64,000 nt of DNA from Amycolatopsis vastitatis (GTDB taxonomy: Bacteria > Actinomycetota > Actinomycetes > Mycobacteriales > Pseudonocardiaceae). The stretch is taken from contig NZ_NMUL01000011.1 of NCBI RefSeq assembly GCF_002234595.1, positions 38,492 through 102,491 on the forward strand. The letters run 5' to 3'. Of this stretch, positions 1-8,271 are shown piece by piece; the stretch's first letter is position 1; each line of letters opens with the position of its first letter. Below the pieces are notes generated by a model. The model was not told the DNA's origin. It worked only from the letters and a program-made list of their open reading frames with translations, and made no database searches. The translations under genes and the position numbers were made by a program.

Positions 1-1146
1 TACGTGTCGCGGCCGCTCGGCGCGCTGCTGCTGGGGCACCTCGGTGACAAGTTCGGCCGCAAGCGCGTCCTGCTGGCCACCCTGCTGCTGATGGGGCTCT
101 CCACCGTGCTCGTCGGCTGCCTGCCGAGCTACGGCTCGGTGGGTGTGGCCGCGCCGATCCTGCTGGTCGTGCTGCGGTTGCTGCAGGGCTTGTCCGCTGG
201 CGGTGAGCAGGCCAGCGCGAACTCCATGAGCCTCGAGCACGCCCCCGAACACCGGCGTGCCTACTACACGAGCTTCACCCTCAGCGGCACCCAAGCCGGC
301 CAGATCCTGGCCACGGCCGTCTTCCTGCCGGTGGCCGCGCTGCCGCAGGAGGAGTTGCTGTCCTGGGGCTGGCGGGTGCCGTTCTGGCTCAGCGCGGTCG
401 TGGTGCTGGTGGGCTACTACATCCGCCGTTCACTGGAAGAGACGCCGGTGTTCCAGGAGGAGGTCGCGAGCGGAGAGGTCGCGAAGCTCCCCTTGGCCGT
501 CCTGTTGCGGGACCATTGGGCCGACGTCCTGCGCGTGGTCGTGGCCGCGTTGATCGCTTCGGTGAGCACGATCTTCACCGTCTACGCGCTCAGCTACGCC
601 GTGAACACGGTCGGGCTGAGCAGGACGCCCATGCTGTGGGTCGGTGTACTGGCCAATGTCGCCGCCGTGATCACGATCCCGCTGTGGGCGAAGTTCTCCG
701 ATCGCTTCGGCCGCAAGCGGATCTTCATCGCGGGATCACTGGGCTGCGCGATCCTGATCTTCGCGTACCTCGGTGCCATCGCGGCCGGCAGCTATCTGTG
801 GATCTTCGTCGTCGGCATCGGGATGTTCGGGATCGTCTACACCGCCACGAGTGCCGTGTGGCCGTCGTTCTACGGCGAGATGTTCCCCGCCCGGGTGCGC
901 TTGTCGGGTACCGCGATCGGGACCCAGATCGGGTTCGCGATCAGCGGTTTCCTCCCCAGCATCGCGGTCGGGGTCACCGGGACGGGCCGGGGCGCGTGGC
1001 TGGGCGTCGCCGTCTTCACCGCCGCGCTGTGCCTGGTGAACGTGATCGCTGTGGCCACCGGGAAGGAGACCTACCGGGTGCCGACCGCGCAGCTGGGACT
1101 CAAGGAGCCGGCGCCGGATCGGAGCGAGGCCGGCGTCCCGCGGTGA
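1..1146 (+). CDS. MHS-type MFS transporter, 5' truncated by window edge
   Basis: The reading frame is open from base 1, so the true start lies outside the window; 381 residues are visible. The first visible residues match the loop 2-3 region of the metabolite:H+ symporter (MHS) branch of the major facilitator superfamily, with GHLGDKFGRKR at the start and a second copy of the motif (DRFGRKR) at mid-protein, followed by hydrophobic helices to the C-terminus. Family members import small carboxylates such as shikimate, proline or alpha-ketoglutarate. The stop overlaps the next gene by GTGA, and shikimate dehydrogenase and dehydroshikimate dehydratase lie just downstream, so a shikimate/quinate-type substrate is the likely cargo (inference). 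Confidence 0.9.
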   Translation, partial: YVSRPLGALLLGHLGDKFGRKRVLLATLLLMGLSTVLVGCLPSYGSVGVAAPILLVVLRLLQGLSAGGEQASANSMSLEHAPEHRRAYYTSFTLSGTQAGQILATAVFLPVAALPQEELLSWGWRVPFWLSAVVVLVGYYIRRSLEETPVFQEEVASGEVAKLPLAVLLRDHWADVLRVVVAALIASVSTIFTVYALSYAVNTVGLSRTPMLWVGVLANVAAVITIPLWAKFSDRFGRKRIFIAGSLGCAILIFAYLGAIAAGSYLWIFVVGIGMFGIVYTATSAVWPSFYGEMFPARVRLSGTAIGTQIGFAISGFLPSIAVGVTGTGRGAWLGVAVFTAALCLVNVIAVATGKETYRVPTAQLGLKEPAPDRSEAGVPR

Positions 1147-1896
1147 GCGCGTTCGAGGTCTACGCCCTGTGCTACGGCCGGCGGACGGGGTACCGCGGCG
1201 AACACTTTCTCGGCTACGGCGGAGATTCCGCGGACCCCCACCCGACCGCCTACTACATCTGGCTCGCGGTGTCGCCGGAGCACACGGTGGTCGTCGACGC
1301 CGGTATCCGCGCGGAGCGGGCTCGCGAAGTGTCCGGATTGGACTACGTCGAACCCGCCCGGCTGCTCACCGGGTTCGGCGTCGCCCCGGAGACGGTCGAT
1401 CACGTCGTCCTGACGCACTTGCACTACGACCACTGCGGCGCGGTGGCCGGCTTTCCCGGCGCGCGGTTCAAGGTCCAACAGTCCGAACTGGACTACTGGA
1501 CCGGGCCGTGGGCGAAGCGGATCGAGCGAGAACGGTGGCTGCTCGACGAAGCAGCCGTCGAGCACGTGCGGGCCGGGGCGGTCGACCTGGTCGACGGCGA
1601 CGCCGAGGTCGTGCCCGGCTTGAGTGTCCACCTGGTCGGCGGGCACACCGCCGGGATGCAGGTCGTCCGCGTCGAAACCGCCGTCGGCGCGGTCGTGCTG
1701 GCTTCGGACGCCAGTCACTTCCACGAGAACATCCAGGACGACCGCCCGGCGCCGCTGCTGCACTCGATGACCGGGGTGTACGGCGCCTTCGACCGCGTCA
1801 AGGAGCTGGCCGGCGCCGGCCTGATCATCCCGGGCCACGACCCGGAAGTGCTCGCGCGGTACGCCGGTCGCCGGCCGGACAGTGCGGATCGCGTGA
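1143..1896 (+). CDS. MBL-fold metallo-hydrolase, AHL-lactonase-like, 3' end frameshifted
   Basis: Starts at GTG overlapping the transporter stop (GTGA). The metallo-beta-lactamase zinc motif HLHYDH is at about residue 92, with later ligands in GGHTAG, the SDASH motif and the C-terminal PGHDP. This arrangement is that of the N-acyl-homoserine lactonase family of MBL hydrolases; the true substrate here is unknown and could be a lactone linked to the neighbouring aromatic-precursor catabolism. The frame that carries all these motifs has no stop until 2600 and would run through the opposite-strand tetR gene. One frame over, the sequence ends in TVRIA plus TGA at 1894-1896, which looks like a family C-terminus, so a single-base indel between about 1860 and 1890 is likely. 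Coordinates given are for the repaired gene. Confidence 0.75.
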
Positions 1897-1898
1897 GG

Positions 1899-2561
1899 TC
1901 AGCGCGTCGTCAGGTAGCTGACGAGCATGTCGGCGACCATGCGCCGATGATGGTCGCGGAGGGCGGGGTCGAGCATGTCGCGGTCGAAGATGGCGTTGAA
2001 CGTGTGGCGGTTCGCGATGCGGAACACGCAGAACGCGCTGATGGCCATGTGCACGTCGAGCGCGTCGAGATCGTCGCGGAACTGCCCGGCTTCCCGGCCG
2101 CGCGCGAGGATGCGGGTGAGCACGTCGAGGGCCGGGTTGGCCAGGTTGGACAGCGCGGTGGACCGGGCGATGTGCTCGGCGCGGTGGATGTTCTCGATGC
2201 TGACCAGCCGCACGAAGTCCGGGTGGGACTCGTGGTGGTCGAAGGTGAGCCCGGCGAGCTGCCGGATCGCCTCGGCGGGGTCGAGGTGGTCGACGTCGAG
2301 GTTCTGCTCGAGGGAGCGGATGACCGTGTAGGCCCGTTCGAGCACCTCGACGAACAGCTGGTCCTTGTTGGTGAAGTAGTAGTAGATCATCCGCTTGGTG
2401 GTGCGGGTCTTCGCGGCGATCTCGTCCACCCGGGCGCCGTCGAAGCCTTTTTCGGCGAACTCGCGGGCGGCGGTGTCCAGGATCTCGGTGCGGGTCCGGT
2501 CGGCGTCGCGGATGCGTTCGGGTCCGCTGTTCGCCACTTCGTCGGACGTCGGTGCTGCCAC
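1899..2561 (-). CDS. TetR/AcrR-family transcriptional regulator
   Basis: 220 residues from a GTG start with AAGGAAA upstream. The N-terminal helix-turn-helix is clear (AAREFAEKGFDGARVDEIA followed by RMIYYYFTNKDQLF), and the rest is the helical ligand-binding domain, with acidic and aromatic residues and no recognised ligand signature. It is divergent from the shikimate dehydrogenase gene and its 3' end meets the metallo-hydrolase gene. It most likely controls the shikimate/quinate genes on both sides through the palindrome at 2656-2669 (inference). Confidence 0.9.
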   Translation of the reverse strand: MAAPTSDEVANSGPERIRDADRTRTEILDTAAREFAEKGFDGARVDEIAAKTRTTKRMIYYYFTNKDQLFVEVLERAYTVIRSLEQNLDVDHLDPAEAIRQLAGLTFDHHESHPDFVRLVSIENIHRAEHIARSTALSNLANPALDVLTRILARGREAGQFRDDLDALDVHMAISAFCVFRIANRHTFNAIFDRDMLDPALRDHHRRMVADMLVSYLTTR

Positions 2562-2655
2562 GGATTTCCTTCCTCGTTTCAGCTGATGTGCCCACTGTAG
2601 GACGTCGCCGCGGATCCGAGGCTCTTCACGACGGCGGCGTCGTGAGGTACAAATA

Positions 2656-2669
2656 ACGTACTAGTTCGT
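2656..2669. promoter_or_regulatory. putative TetR operator
   Basis: ACGTACTAGTTCGT is a 14-bp palindrome with one mismatched pair, centred on ACTAGT. It lies in the 119-bp divergent region between tetR and the shikimate dehydrogenase gene, 12 bp before the GTG start of the latter. Position and symmetry suggest an operator; binding is not shown by sequence alone. Confidence 0.5.
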
Positions 2670-2680
2670 ACATTACGGGG

Positions 2681-3619
2681 GTGCTCGTGACCTTGTCATC
2701 AGCCGCCCAGGCGATTCGCGCTCACGCGGTGCGGGCCACGCCGGGCACGGTCCTCACCGGGCTGATCGGCGCGGGCATCGGACCGTCGCTCAGCCCGCCG
2801 CTGCACGAGGCCGAGGCCCGTCGGCTCGGGCTGGAGCTGGTCTACACCCGATTCGACCTCGACGACCACGATGTCCCGGCCGCAGCTGTCGGTCCGATGC
2901 TGGCCGCGGCTCGCGAAGCCGGATACCGCGGGCTGAACATCACCCACCCCTGCAAGCAGGTGGTGCTCGAGCACCTGGACGAGCTGTCCCCCGACGCGGC
3001 GGCGCTGGGCGCGGTCAACACCGTCGTGTTCGAAGGTGGCCGCGCGGTCGGGCACAACACCGACTGGTCCGGCTTCGCCCGTGGCCTGCGGACCGGACTT
3101 CCCGACGCGGACCTCGGCGCCGTCGTGGTGCTCGGTGCGGGCGGGGCAGGCGCGGCGGTGGCCCACGGCCTGCTCACGGCCGGCGCCGGTCGCGTCCGGG
3201 TTTTCGACCTCGACGCCGGCCGGGCCGCCGAGCTGGCCGGCGCCCTCGCCGGTCGGTTCGGGCCTGGTCGTGCGTCGGCGGGGACGGACCTCGGGGCGGC
3301 GGTCGGCGCCGCGGACGGGCTCGTGCACGCCACCCCGACCGGCATGGCCGCCCACCCCGGATTGCCGCTGCCCGCCGAACTGTTGCGCCCGGACCTGTGG
3401 GTCGCCGAAGTGGTCTACCGCCCGCTCGAAACCGAACTGGTCCGAGCCGCTCGCGCGCTCGGAGCGCGCGTTCTCGACGGCGGCCGCATGGCGGTGTTCC
3501 AGGCCGCCGAGGCGTTCGGCCTGTTCACCGGGGCCGAACCCGACGCCACGCGGATGCTGGACCACTTCGCCACGCTCACGACTTCCCCGGAAAGGCAGCC
3601 CGCCGATGTCCTCGACTGA
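2681..3619 (+). CDS. aroE: shikimate (quinate/shikimate) dehydrogenase
   Basis: 312 residues from GTG. The substrate-binding domain carries SPPLHEAEA (family S-x-S-P-x-x-H-N region) and the catalytic Lys region appears as NITHPCKQ, then GAVNTV, HNTDWSGF and the dinucleotide motif VVLGAGGAGAAV; the C-terminus has GGRMAVFQAAEAFGLFTG. It interconverts shikimate or quinate and the 3-dehydro forms with NAD(P). Context (a transporter, a dedicated TetR and a dehydroshikimate dehydratase overlapping by 14 nt downstream) points to catabolic use of plant-derived shikimate/quinate, not aromatic biosynthesis. The N-terminal ~25 residues before TGLIGAGIG are longer than in biosynthetic AroE. Confidence 0.9.
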   Translation: MLVTLSSAAQAIRAHAVRATPGTVLTGLIGAGIGPSLSPPLHEAEARRLGLELVYTRFDLDDHDVPAAAVGPMLAAAREAGYRGLNITHPCKQVVLEHLDELSPDAAALGAVNTVVFEGGRAVGHNTDWSGFARGLRTGLPDADLGAVVVLGAGGAGAAVAHGLLTAGAGRVRVFDLDAGRAAELAGALAGRFGPGRASAGTDLGAAVGAADGLVHATPTGMAAHPGLPLPAELLRPDLWVAEVVYRPLETELVRAARALGARVLDGGRMAVFQAAEAFGLFTGAEPDATRMLDHFATLTTSPERQPADVLD

Positions 3620-5465
3620 ATCCCGGCGTTCGATCGCCACGGTTTGCCTGTCCGGCACCTTGGAAGACAAGCTGACCGCGGCCGCCCACGCCGGGTTCGA
3701 CGGGGTGGAGATCTTCGAAAACGACCTCGTCGCCTCGTCCTGGTCGGCGAAGGAGATCAGCGAACACTGCGCCGAGCTCGGCCTGTCGATCGACCTGTAC
3801 CAGCCATTCCGTGACTTCGAAGCCGTGCCGCCGGACGTGCTCGCCCGCAACCTCCGGCGCGCGGAGCTCAAGTTCGACGTCATGCACCAGCTCGGCGCCG
3901 ACACGATGCTGGTGTGCTCGTCGGTGTCGCCGGACGCGGTCGACGACGACGACCTCGCCGCCGAGCAGCTGCACCTCCTGGCCGAACACGCCGCCGCGCG
4001 GGATATCCGGATCGCCTACGAAGCGCTGGCGTGGGGCCGGTTCGTCAACACCTACGAGCACTCGTGGCGCATCGTCCGCCGTGCCGCCCACCCAGCGCTG
4101 GGGCTGTGCCTGGACAGCTTCCACATCCTGTCGCGCGGCAGCGACCCGGCCGCGATCCGCGCGATCCCCGGCGAGAAGCTGTTCTTCCTGCAGCTGGCCG
4201 ACGCGCCGCGGCTGCAGATGGACGTCCTGCAGTGGAGCAGGCACCACCGGCTCTTCCCCGGCCAAGGCGCGTTCGACCTCACGGCGTTCACCCGGAACGT
4301 GCTCGCAGCCGGCTACCGCGGGCCGTTGTCGCTCGAGGTGTTCAACGACGTCTTCCGCCAGGCCGACCCCGGACCGGCGGCCGTCGACGCGATGCGGTCC
4401 TTGCTCGGCCTGCAGGAGACGCTCGGGGTCGCGGACCTGCCGCCCGCTCCGGCACTGGCCGGCCACGCGTTCGTCGAGCTGACGGCCGACAACGCGACCG
4501 AGCCGGCGATGGCCGAGGCGTTGAGCGGACTGGGTTTCACCGAAACGGGCCACCACCGGTCCAAGCCTGTCCGCTTGTGGCAGCAGGGTGACGCACGGAT
4601 CCTGCTGAACAGTTCCGGTCCCGCCGTGGGCGCCTCGGTCGGCGCGGTCGCCGTCGAAAGCGCCGACCCGGTCGCCTCGGCCCGGCGCGCCCAGCGGCTG
4701 CTCGCACCGATCCTGCCGCGCAGCCACCGCGCGGACGAAGCGGACCTGTCGGCGATCGCCGCGCCGGACGGGACGTCGGTGTTCTTCTGCCGCACCGGCG
4801 CCGACGTCGCGGACAGCTGGTTCGGCGACTTCACCCAGACCGAGCCGCCCGGCCGGGAGGCCGGGGTGACCGGGATCGACCACTTGGCTCTGACCCAGCC
4901 GTTCGACCACTTCGACGAGGCGGCGCTGTTCTACCGCGCGGTGCTCGGCCTCGAGCCAGAGCCCGTGACGGAGTTCGCCGCGCCGTTCGGGCTGGTGCGC
5001 AGCCGGACGGTGGCCGATCCAGCGGGCCGCGTCCGCATCGCCCTCGAGTCCGCCCTGCTCCGACGCGGAGATTGGGCGCCGGGCGTACGCGAGCCTCAAC
5101 GCGTCGCGCTGACCACCGCCGACGCGCTGGCGAGCGCCCGCCGGATGCGCGAGCTCGGAGCACCTCTGCTGGAGATCCCGGGCAACTACTACGACGACCT
5201 CGACGCCCGCCTGGCCCCGAACCCCGAGCTGCTCACCGCCCTGCGGCAACAGTCGGTGCTCTACGACCGCGACGAGCAGGGCGAACTGCTGCACTTCTTC
5301 ACGGTGGTGCTGGGCGGCCGAATATTTTTCGAGGTGGTGCAACGAATCGGCGGCTACACCGGAGACGGAGCGGTCAACTCGCCGGTCCGGATGGCCGCAC
5401 ACCGCAGGCAACGCGAAGCGGCGACATCCAGGGCGCACCCCTCGACACCGCGAACTTCGACTTGA
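3606..5465 (+). CDS. qsuB: 3-dehydroshikimate dehydratase fused to HPPD-like VOC domain (QsuB type)
   Basis: 619 residues; ATG at 3606 overlaps the end of the shikimate dehydrogenase gene by 14 nt. Residues ~1-285 are a sugar-phosphate-isomerase TIM barrel with the expected metal ligands in YEALAWG, LDSFH, LQLADAP and LEVFND. Residues ~295-600 are two vicinal-oxygen-chelate repeats ending in the 4-hydroxyphenylpyruvate-dioxygenase-like motif IFFEVVQRIGGY. This two-part layout is that of actinobacterial QsuB, where the barrel converts 3-dehydroshikimate to protocatechuate; the role of the C-terminal domain is not settled. It would complete a shikimate/quinate to protocatechuate route with the gene before it. 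The last ~25 residues are Arg/Ser/Thr-rich and may be altered by the junction with the remnant that follows. Confidence 0.9.
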   Translation: MSSTESRRSIATVCLSGTLEDKLTAAAHAGFDGVEIFENDLVASSWSAKEISEHCAELGLSIDLYQPFRDFEAVPPDVLARNLRRAELKFDVMHQLGADTMLVCSSVSPDAVDDDDLAAEQLHLLAEHAAARDIRIAYEALAWGRFVNTYEHSWRIVRRAAHPALGLCLDSFHILSRGSDPAAIRAIPGEKLFFLQLADAPRLQMDVLQWSRHHRLFPGQGAFDLTAFTRNVLAAGYRGPLSLEVFNDVFRQADPGPAAVDAMRSLLGLQETLGVADLPPAPALAGHAFVELTADNATEPAMAEALSGLGFTETGHHRSKPVRLWQQGDARILLNSSGPAVGASVGAVAVESADPVASARRAQRLLAPILPRSHRADEADLSAIAAPDGTSVFFCRTGADVADSWFGDFTQTEPPGREAGVTGIDHLALTQPFDHFDEAALFYRAVLGLEPEPVTEFAAPFGLVRSRTVADPAGRVRIALESALLRRGDWAPGVREPQRVALTTADALASARRMRELGAPLLEIPGNYYDDLDARLAPNPELLTALRQQSVLYDRDEQGELLHFFTVVLGGRIFFEVVQRIGGYTGDGAVNSPVRMAAHRRQREAATSRAHPSTPRTST

Positions 5466-5498
5466 TCGACGGCGGGTGCTGACCTGCCGAGCGAGCGT

Positions 5499-5638
5499 CC
5501 GAAATCCTTACTCGACCCCGGCGTGCAGCTGGTGTTCCCGGACGCGGACCTCGAGGCGGCGGCCAACGGCGTGGTCGCCGGCGTGTTCGCGGCCACCGGA
5601 CAGACCTGCCTGGCCGGCTCCCCGAGCGGTCCGGGCTG
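5499..5638 (+). pseudogene. aldehyde dehydrogenase internal fragment
   Basis: About 40 codons read as KSLLDPGVQLVFPDADLE, then VVAGVFAATGQTCLAGS. This is the segment of an NAD-dependent aldehyde dehydrogenase that ends at the catalytic cysteine (GQ-x-C). Nothing before or after belongs to the family, so both ends are lost. It lies between the dehydratase gene and a convergent SDR gene. Confidence 0.7.
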
Positions 5639-6427
5639 TCAGGCGGTGAACCCTCCGTTGCTCTTCAGCAATTGCCCGTTGACCCACTGGCCCTGCGGGG
5701 AGCACAGGAACGCCACGAGGTGCGCGGTGTCCTGCGGGGTGCCCAGCCGTTCCAGTGGCGTCCGGCGCAGTATGTGTTCTCGAACGTCGTCGGACATCCA
5801 CCCGGTGTCCACCGGCCCTGGGTTGATCACGTTGGCGGTGATCCCGAGGTGGGCCAGTTCATGGGCGGCGGCCAGCGTGATGCGGTCCAATGCGCCTTTG
5901 CTGGCCCCGTAGGGCAGGTTGCCGACGGTGTGGTCACTGGTGAGGCTGATTACGCGTCCGGTTCCCCGGGGCCCGCGGAACCGGCGGCCGTATTCGCGGA
6001 TCAGCAGCCACGTGGCGCGTGCGTTCACCGCGAAGTGGCGGTCGAAGCTCTCGAGGGTGGTGTCGAGCAGACCCGAGTCGACCGACTCGCAGTGGCACAT
6101 CACCAATGCGGTGATGCGGCCGAGGCGTCGTTCGACTTCGTTGAAGACGCGCTCCGGAGTCTCCGGGGCGGCGAGGTCCGCCTCCATGGCCACCGTCTTG
6201 GCGCCCCGTTCCGCCAGGGTCCCGGCGATCGAATCCGCCGCATCGGGCTCGATGCCCCAGGCCATGCGCGCGTCGTACGGTGTCCAGTACGTGAAGGCGA
6301 CGTCCCAGCCCGCCTGGGCCAGCTGGCGGGCGATGCCCGCCCCGATCCCGATCGAGCGGCCGACGCCGGTCAGCAACGCCACCGGCCTGGCGCTGGCGGG
6401 GCATGGTTTCTCGCCTGTAGTCGTCAC
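5639..6427 (-). CDS. SDR-family oxidoreductase (FabG-like)
   Basis: 262 residues from GTG. Classical short-chain dehydrogenase features are present: TGVGRSIGIGAGIARQLA for the NAD(P) glycine motif, D-L-A in MEADLAAPE, a serine in ISLTSDHTVG and the catalytic Y-x-x-x-K as YGASK, then NVINPGPVDTGWM. The N-x-G motif NAG is not obvious (it reads MCHCESVDSG), as in some SDRs annotated as 3-ketoacyl reductases. Substrate unknown. It is transcribed in the same direction as the HxlR gene 100 bp upstream. Confidence 0.85.
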   Translation of the reverse strand: MTTTGEKPCPASARPVALLTGVGRSIGIGAGIARQLAQAGWDVAFTYWTPYDARMAWGIEPDAADSIAGTLAERGAKTVAMEADLAAPETPERVFNEVERRLGRITALVMCHCESVDSGLLDTTLESFDRHFAVNARATWLLIREYGRRFRGPRGTGRVISLTSDHTVGNLPYGASKGALDRITLAAAHELAHLGITANVINPGPVDTGWMSDDVREHILRRTPLERLGTPQDTAHLVAFLCSPQGQWVNGQLLKSNGGFTA

Positions 6428-6527
6428 AAGGTGTCATCGTTCGACGGCGGTGCAGGCTTGGCAATCGATTTAGAAGACTGGAACGAAGGGGTTCATTGCG
6501 ATGCCAGGCAGGTTCTTGTTGGTGAGC

Positions 6528-6926
6528 TCATCCGTGCTGCTTGTCGTGGCGGCGCTGGGCGGTGACGACGTCGATCGTGTGCTTCCGGATCCAGCTCAGA
6601 AACTGTTCCAGTGACGTGGTGAGTCCCCGGCCGAGTGGCGTGAGTTCGTAGCTGACCCGCGGCGGCGTGGCGGGCTCGACAGTTCGCGTGACAAGGCCGT
6701 CCCGCACCAGGGTGCGCAGTGTTTGCGACAGCATCTTCTCGCTGATCCCGCCGATCGTCGCATGCAGTTCGGAGAAGCGCCGCGGGCCCTCTCCCAGCGC
6801 CGCCAAGATCAACATGCCCCAGCGGCTGGTGATGTGCTCGAGCACCTCGCGCGCCGGGCACTCGCTGTTGAACGCGTCACTCATGCCCTGCCATGCGTCC
6901 GGCCCAGGCTGGGAATTTACCTTCAC
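6528..6926 (-). CDS. HxlR-family winged-helix transcriptional regulator
   Basis: 132 residues from GTG; an inner ATG at 6884 (MSDAFNSECPAREVLEHI) is an equally good start. HxlR features are clear: ECPAREVLEHITSRWG near the N-terminus with a cysteine that in some members senses electrophiles or redox change, then FSELHATIGGISEKMLSQTL (recognition helix) and a wing ending in YELTPLG. It is divergent from the NAD(P)-binding oxidoreductase gene at 6989, a common HxlR-oxidoreductase pairing, and probably represses it and itself through the palindrome at 6937-6948. Confidence 0.9.
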   Translation of the reverse strand: MKVNSQPGPDAWQGMSDAFNSECPAREVLEHITSRWGMLILAALGEGPRRFSELHATIGGISEKMLSQTLRTLVRDGLVTRTVEPATPPRVSYELTPLGRGLTTSLEQFLSWIRKHTIDVVTAQRRHDKQHG

Positions 6927-6936
6927 ATCCGGAGCT

Positions 6937-6948
6937 TACCTTAAGGTA
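6937..6948. promoter_or_regulatory. putative HxlR operator
   Basis: TACCTTAAGGTA is a perfect 12-bp palindrome in the 62-bp gap between hxlR and the oxidoreductase gene. A half-site-like TTACCTT occurs again at about 6917-6923. TACC...GGTA palindromes are typical of HxlR-family operators. Confidence 0.6.
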
Positions 6949-6988
6949 GGTCCTTTCGATCAGTAAGCCGGGGATCTACGCTCCCGTC

Positions 6989-7828
6989 ATGGTCACAGTG
7001 GTCTTTGGAGCGAGCGGCAATGTCGGTCGCCATGTCGCGGCTGGTCTGAGCTCGGCGGGCGAGAAGATTCGGTTGACGAGCCGCAATCCGCTCCCGACGG
7101 GCTTCCCACCGGGAGCGGAAGTCGTCACGGCCGATCTGGAGCGCCCGGAAACCCTGCCTGCCGTTCTCGACGGCGCGCAGCGCGTGTTCCTTTACGCCAA
7201 ACCAGAAGGAATCGACGGCTTCGTGACAGCGGCCGAGTCTGCCGGCGTAGGGCACGTGGTCCTTCTGTCGTCCGGGTCTGTCATCCACCCGGATGCCGCG
7301 CACAACCCCATCGCCCGGGCGCACATCGCCGTCGAGTCCGCCCTCGAGAACTCCAGCCTGGCATGGACATTCATCCGGCCGGGGATGTTCGCCACCAACA
7401 CCCTGTGGTGGTGGCGGAACTCGATCCGTGAAGAGGGCACCGTCCGGGTGCCCTACCCGGACGCGCAGACGGCACCCGTTCACGAGAAGGATCTGGCGGC
7501 GCTCGCGGTGACCGCTTTGACCCAGCCGGGTCACCGCGGCCACGCCTACCCCGTGTGGGGGGCCGAGTCACTGTCCCTTCGGCAGCAGGTACGGCACATC
7601 GGCGCGGCCGTCGGTCGCGAGATCACCCTCGAGCCGATTTCGGTCGAACAGGCACGCGCCGAGCTCGGCAAGACCATGCCGCCCATGGGTGTCGATGCGA
7701 TCTTGGCCGCATGGCGGGCCGGAACCACCGCACCGCCGCGGGTGTCGACTGTCGTCGCGGACGTCACCGGCCGTGCTGCCCACACGTTCGCGCAGTGGGC
7801 CGATGACCACGCGAACGACTTCCGCTGA
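6989..7828 (+). CDS. NmrA-like NAD(P)H-binding atypical SDR
   Basis: 279 residues. It opens with the Rossmann motif VTVVFGASGNVGRHVAAGL, followed by LTSRNPLP and VVTADLERPETLPAVLDG; LLSSGSV and AHIAVESALENSSLAWTFIRPGMF are typical of the NmrA/QOR2-like atypical SDRs, which lack the classical Y-x-x-x-K. Members bind NAD(P)H and act as quinone reductases or redox sensors. Divergent from hxlR. Confidence 0.85.
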   Translation: MVTVVFGASGNVGRHVAAGLSSAGEKIRLTSRNPLPTGFPPGAEVVTADLERPETLPAVLDGAQRVFLYAKPEGIDGFVTAAESAGVGHVVLLSSGSVIHPDAAHNPIARAHIAVESALENSSLAWTFIRPGMFATNTLWWWRNSIREEGTVRVPYPDAQTAPVHEKDLAALAVTALTQPGHRGHAYPVWGAESLSLRQQVRHIGAAVGREITLEPISVEQARAELGKTMPPMGVDAILAAWRAGTTAPPRVSTVVADVTGRAAHTFAQWADDHANDFR

Positions 7829-7876
7829 GGTGGCACGGACACTCATCTTGCGATGCGCTGACCGAAGCCGTCCACA

Positions 7877-8110
7877 CTATCCTGCGACAGCGCGGTCAAC
7901 GGCATGTCGGATGTCCGAGCCCTCGACGGACATGATCCGCTTGTGCGGAGAACAGGTCGCGCCCTCGGGGAAGTGCACGAGTGCCGCACCCGCCTCGTGC
8001 GCCTCGCGCATCAGCCGGCGTATGTCGCTCCCGCAGCCCCGCGCTGTCGCGAGGATCTTCGCGGAGGACAGCCTGCGCCACGGCCAGCCGCAGCCGTTTC
8101 GTTTCCGCCG
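7877..8110 (-). pseudogene. nitrilase-superfamily (C-N hydrolase) N-terminal fragment, frameshifted
   Basis: Read on the minus strand, one frame gives RLRLAVAQAVLREDPRDSAG and the next gives DIRRLMREAHEAGAALVHFP then EGATCSPHKRIMSVEG. Together these are the N-terminus of a carbon-nitrogen hydrolase including the catalytic Glu of FPEG. A frameshift at about 8028 separates the parts and the homology stops after MSVEG; no start codon is visible before RLRLAV. Confidence 0.7.
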
Positions 8111-8271
8111 TGACGTCTTCTCCCGGAGCTTGCCGGAAGTGCCTGCGCTGGGGCAGTCGACGGAGGTCCGGCGTGAGCCACGCCGGAGATCACCGTAGCG
8201 CGGCACGCAGCACAGGCAGGCTGAGGCGCTGTCAGCGGCATGAGCGCGCATTCGGGGGCCGCGTCCGCCGG

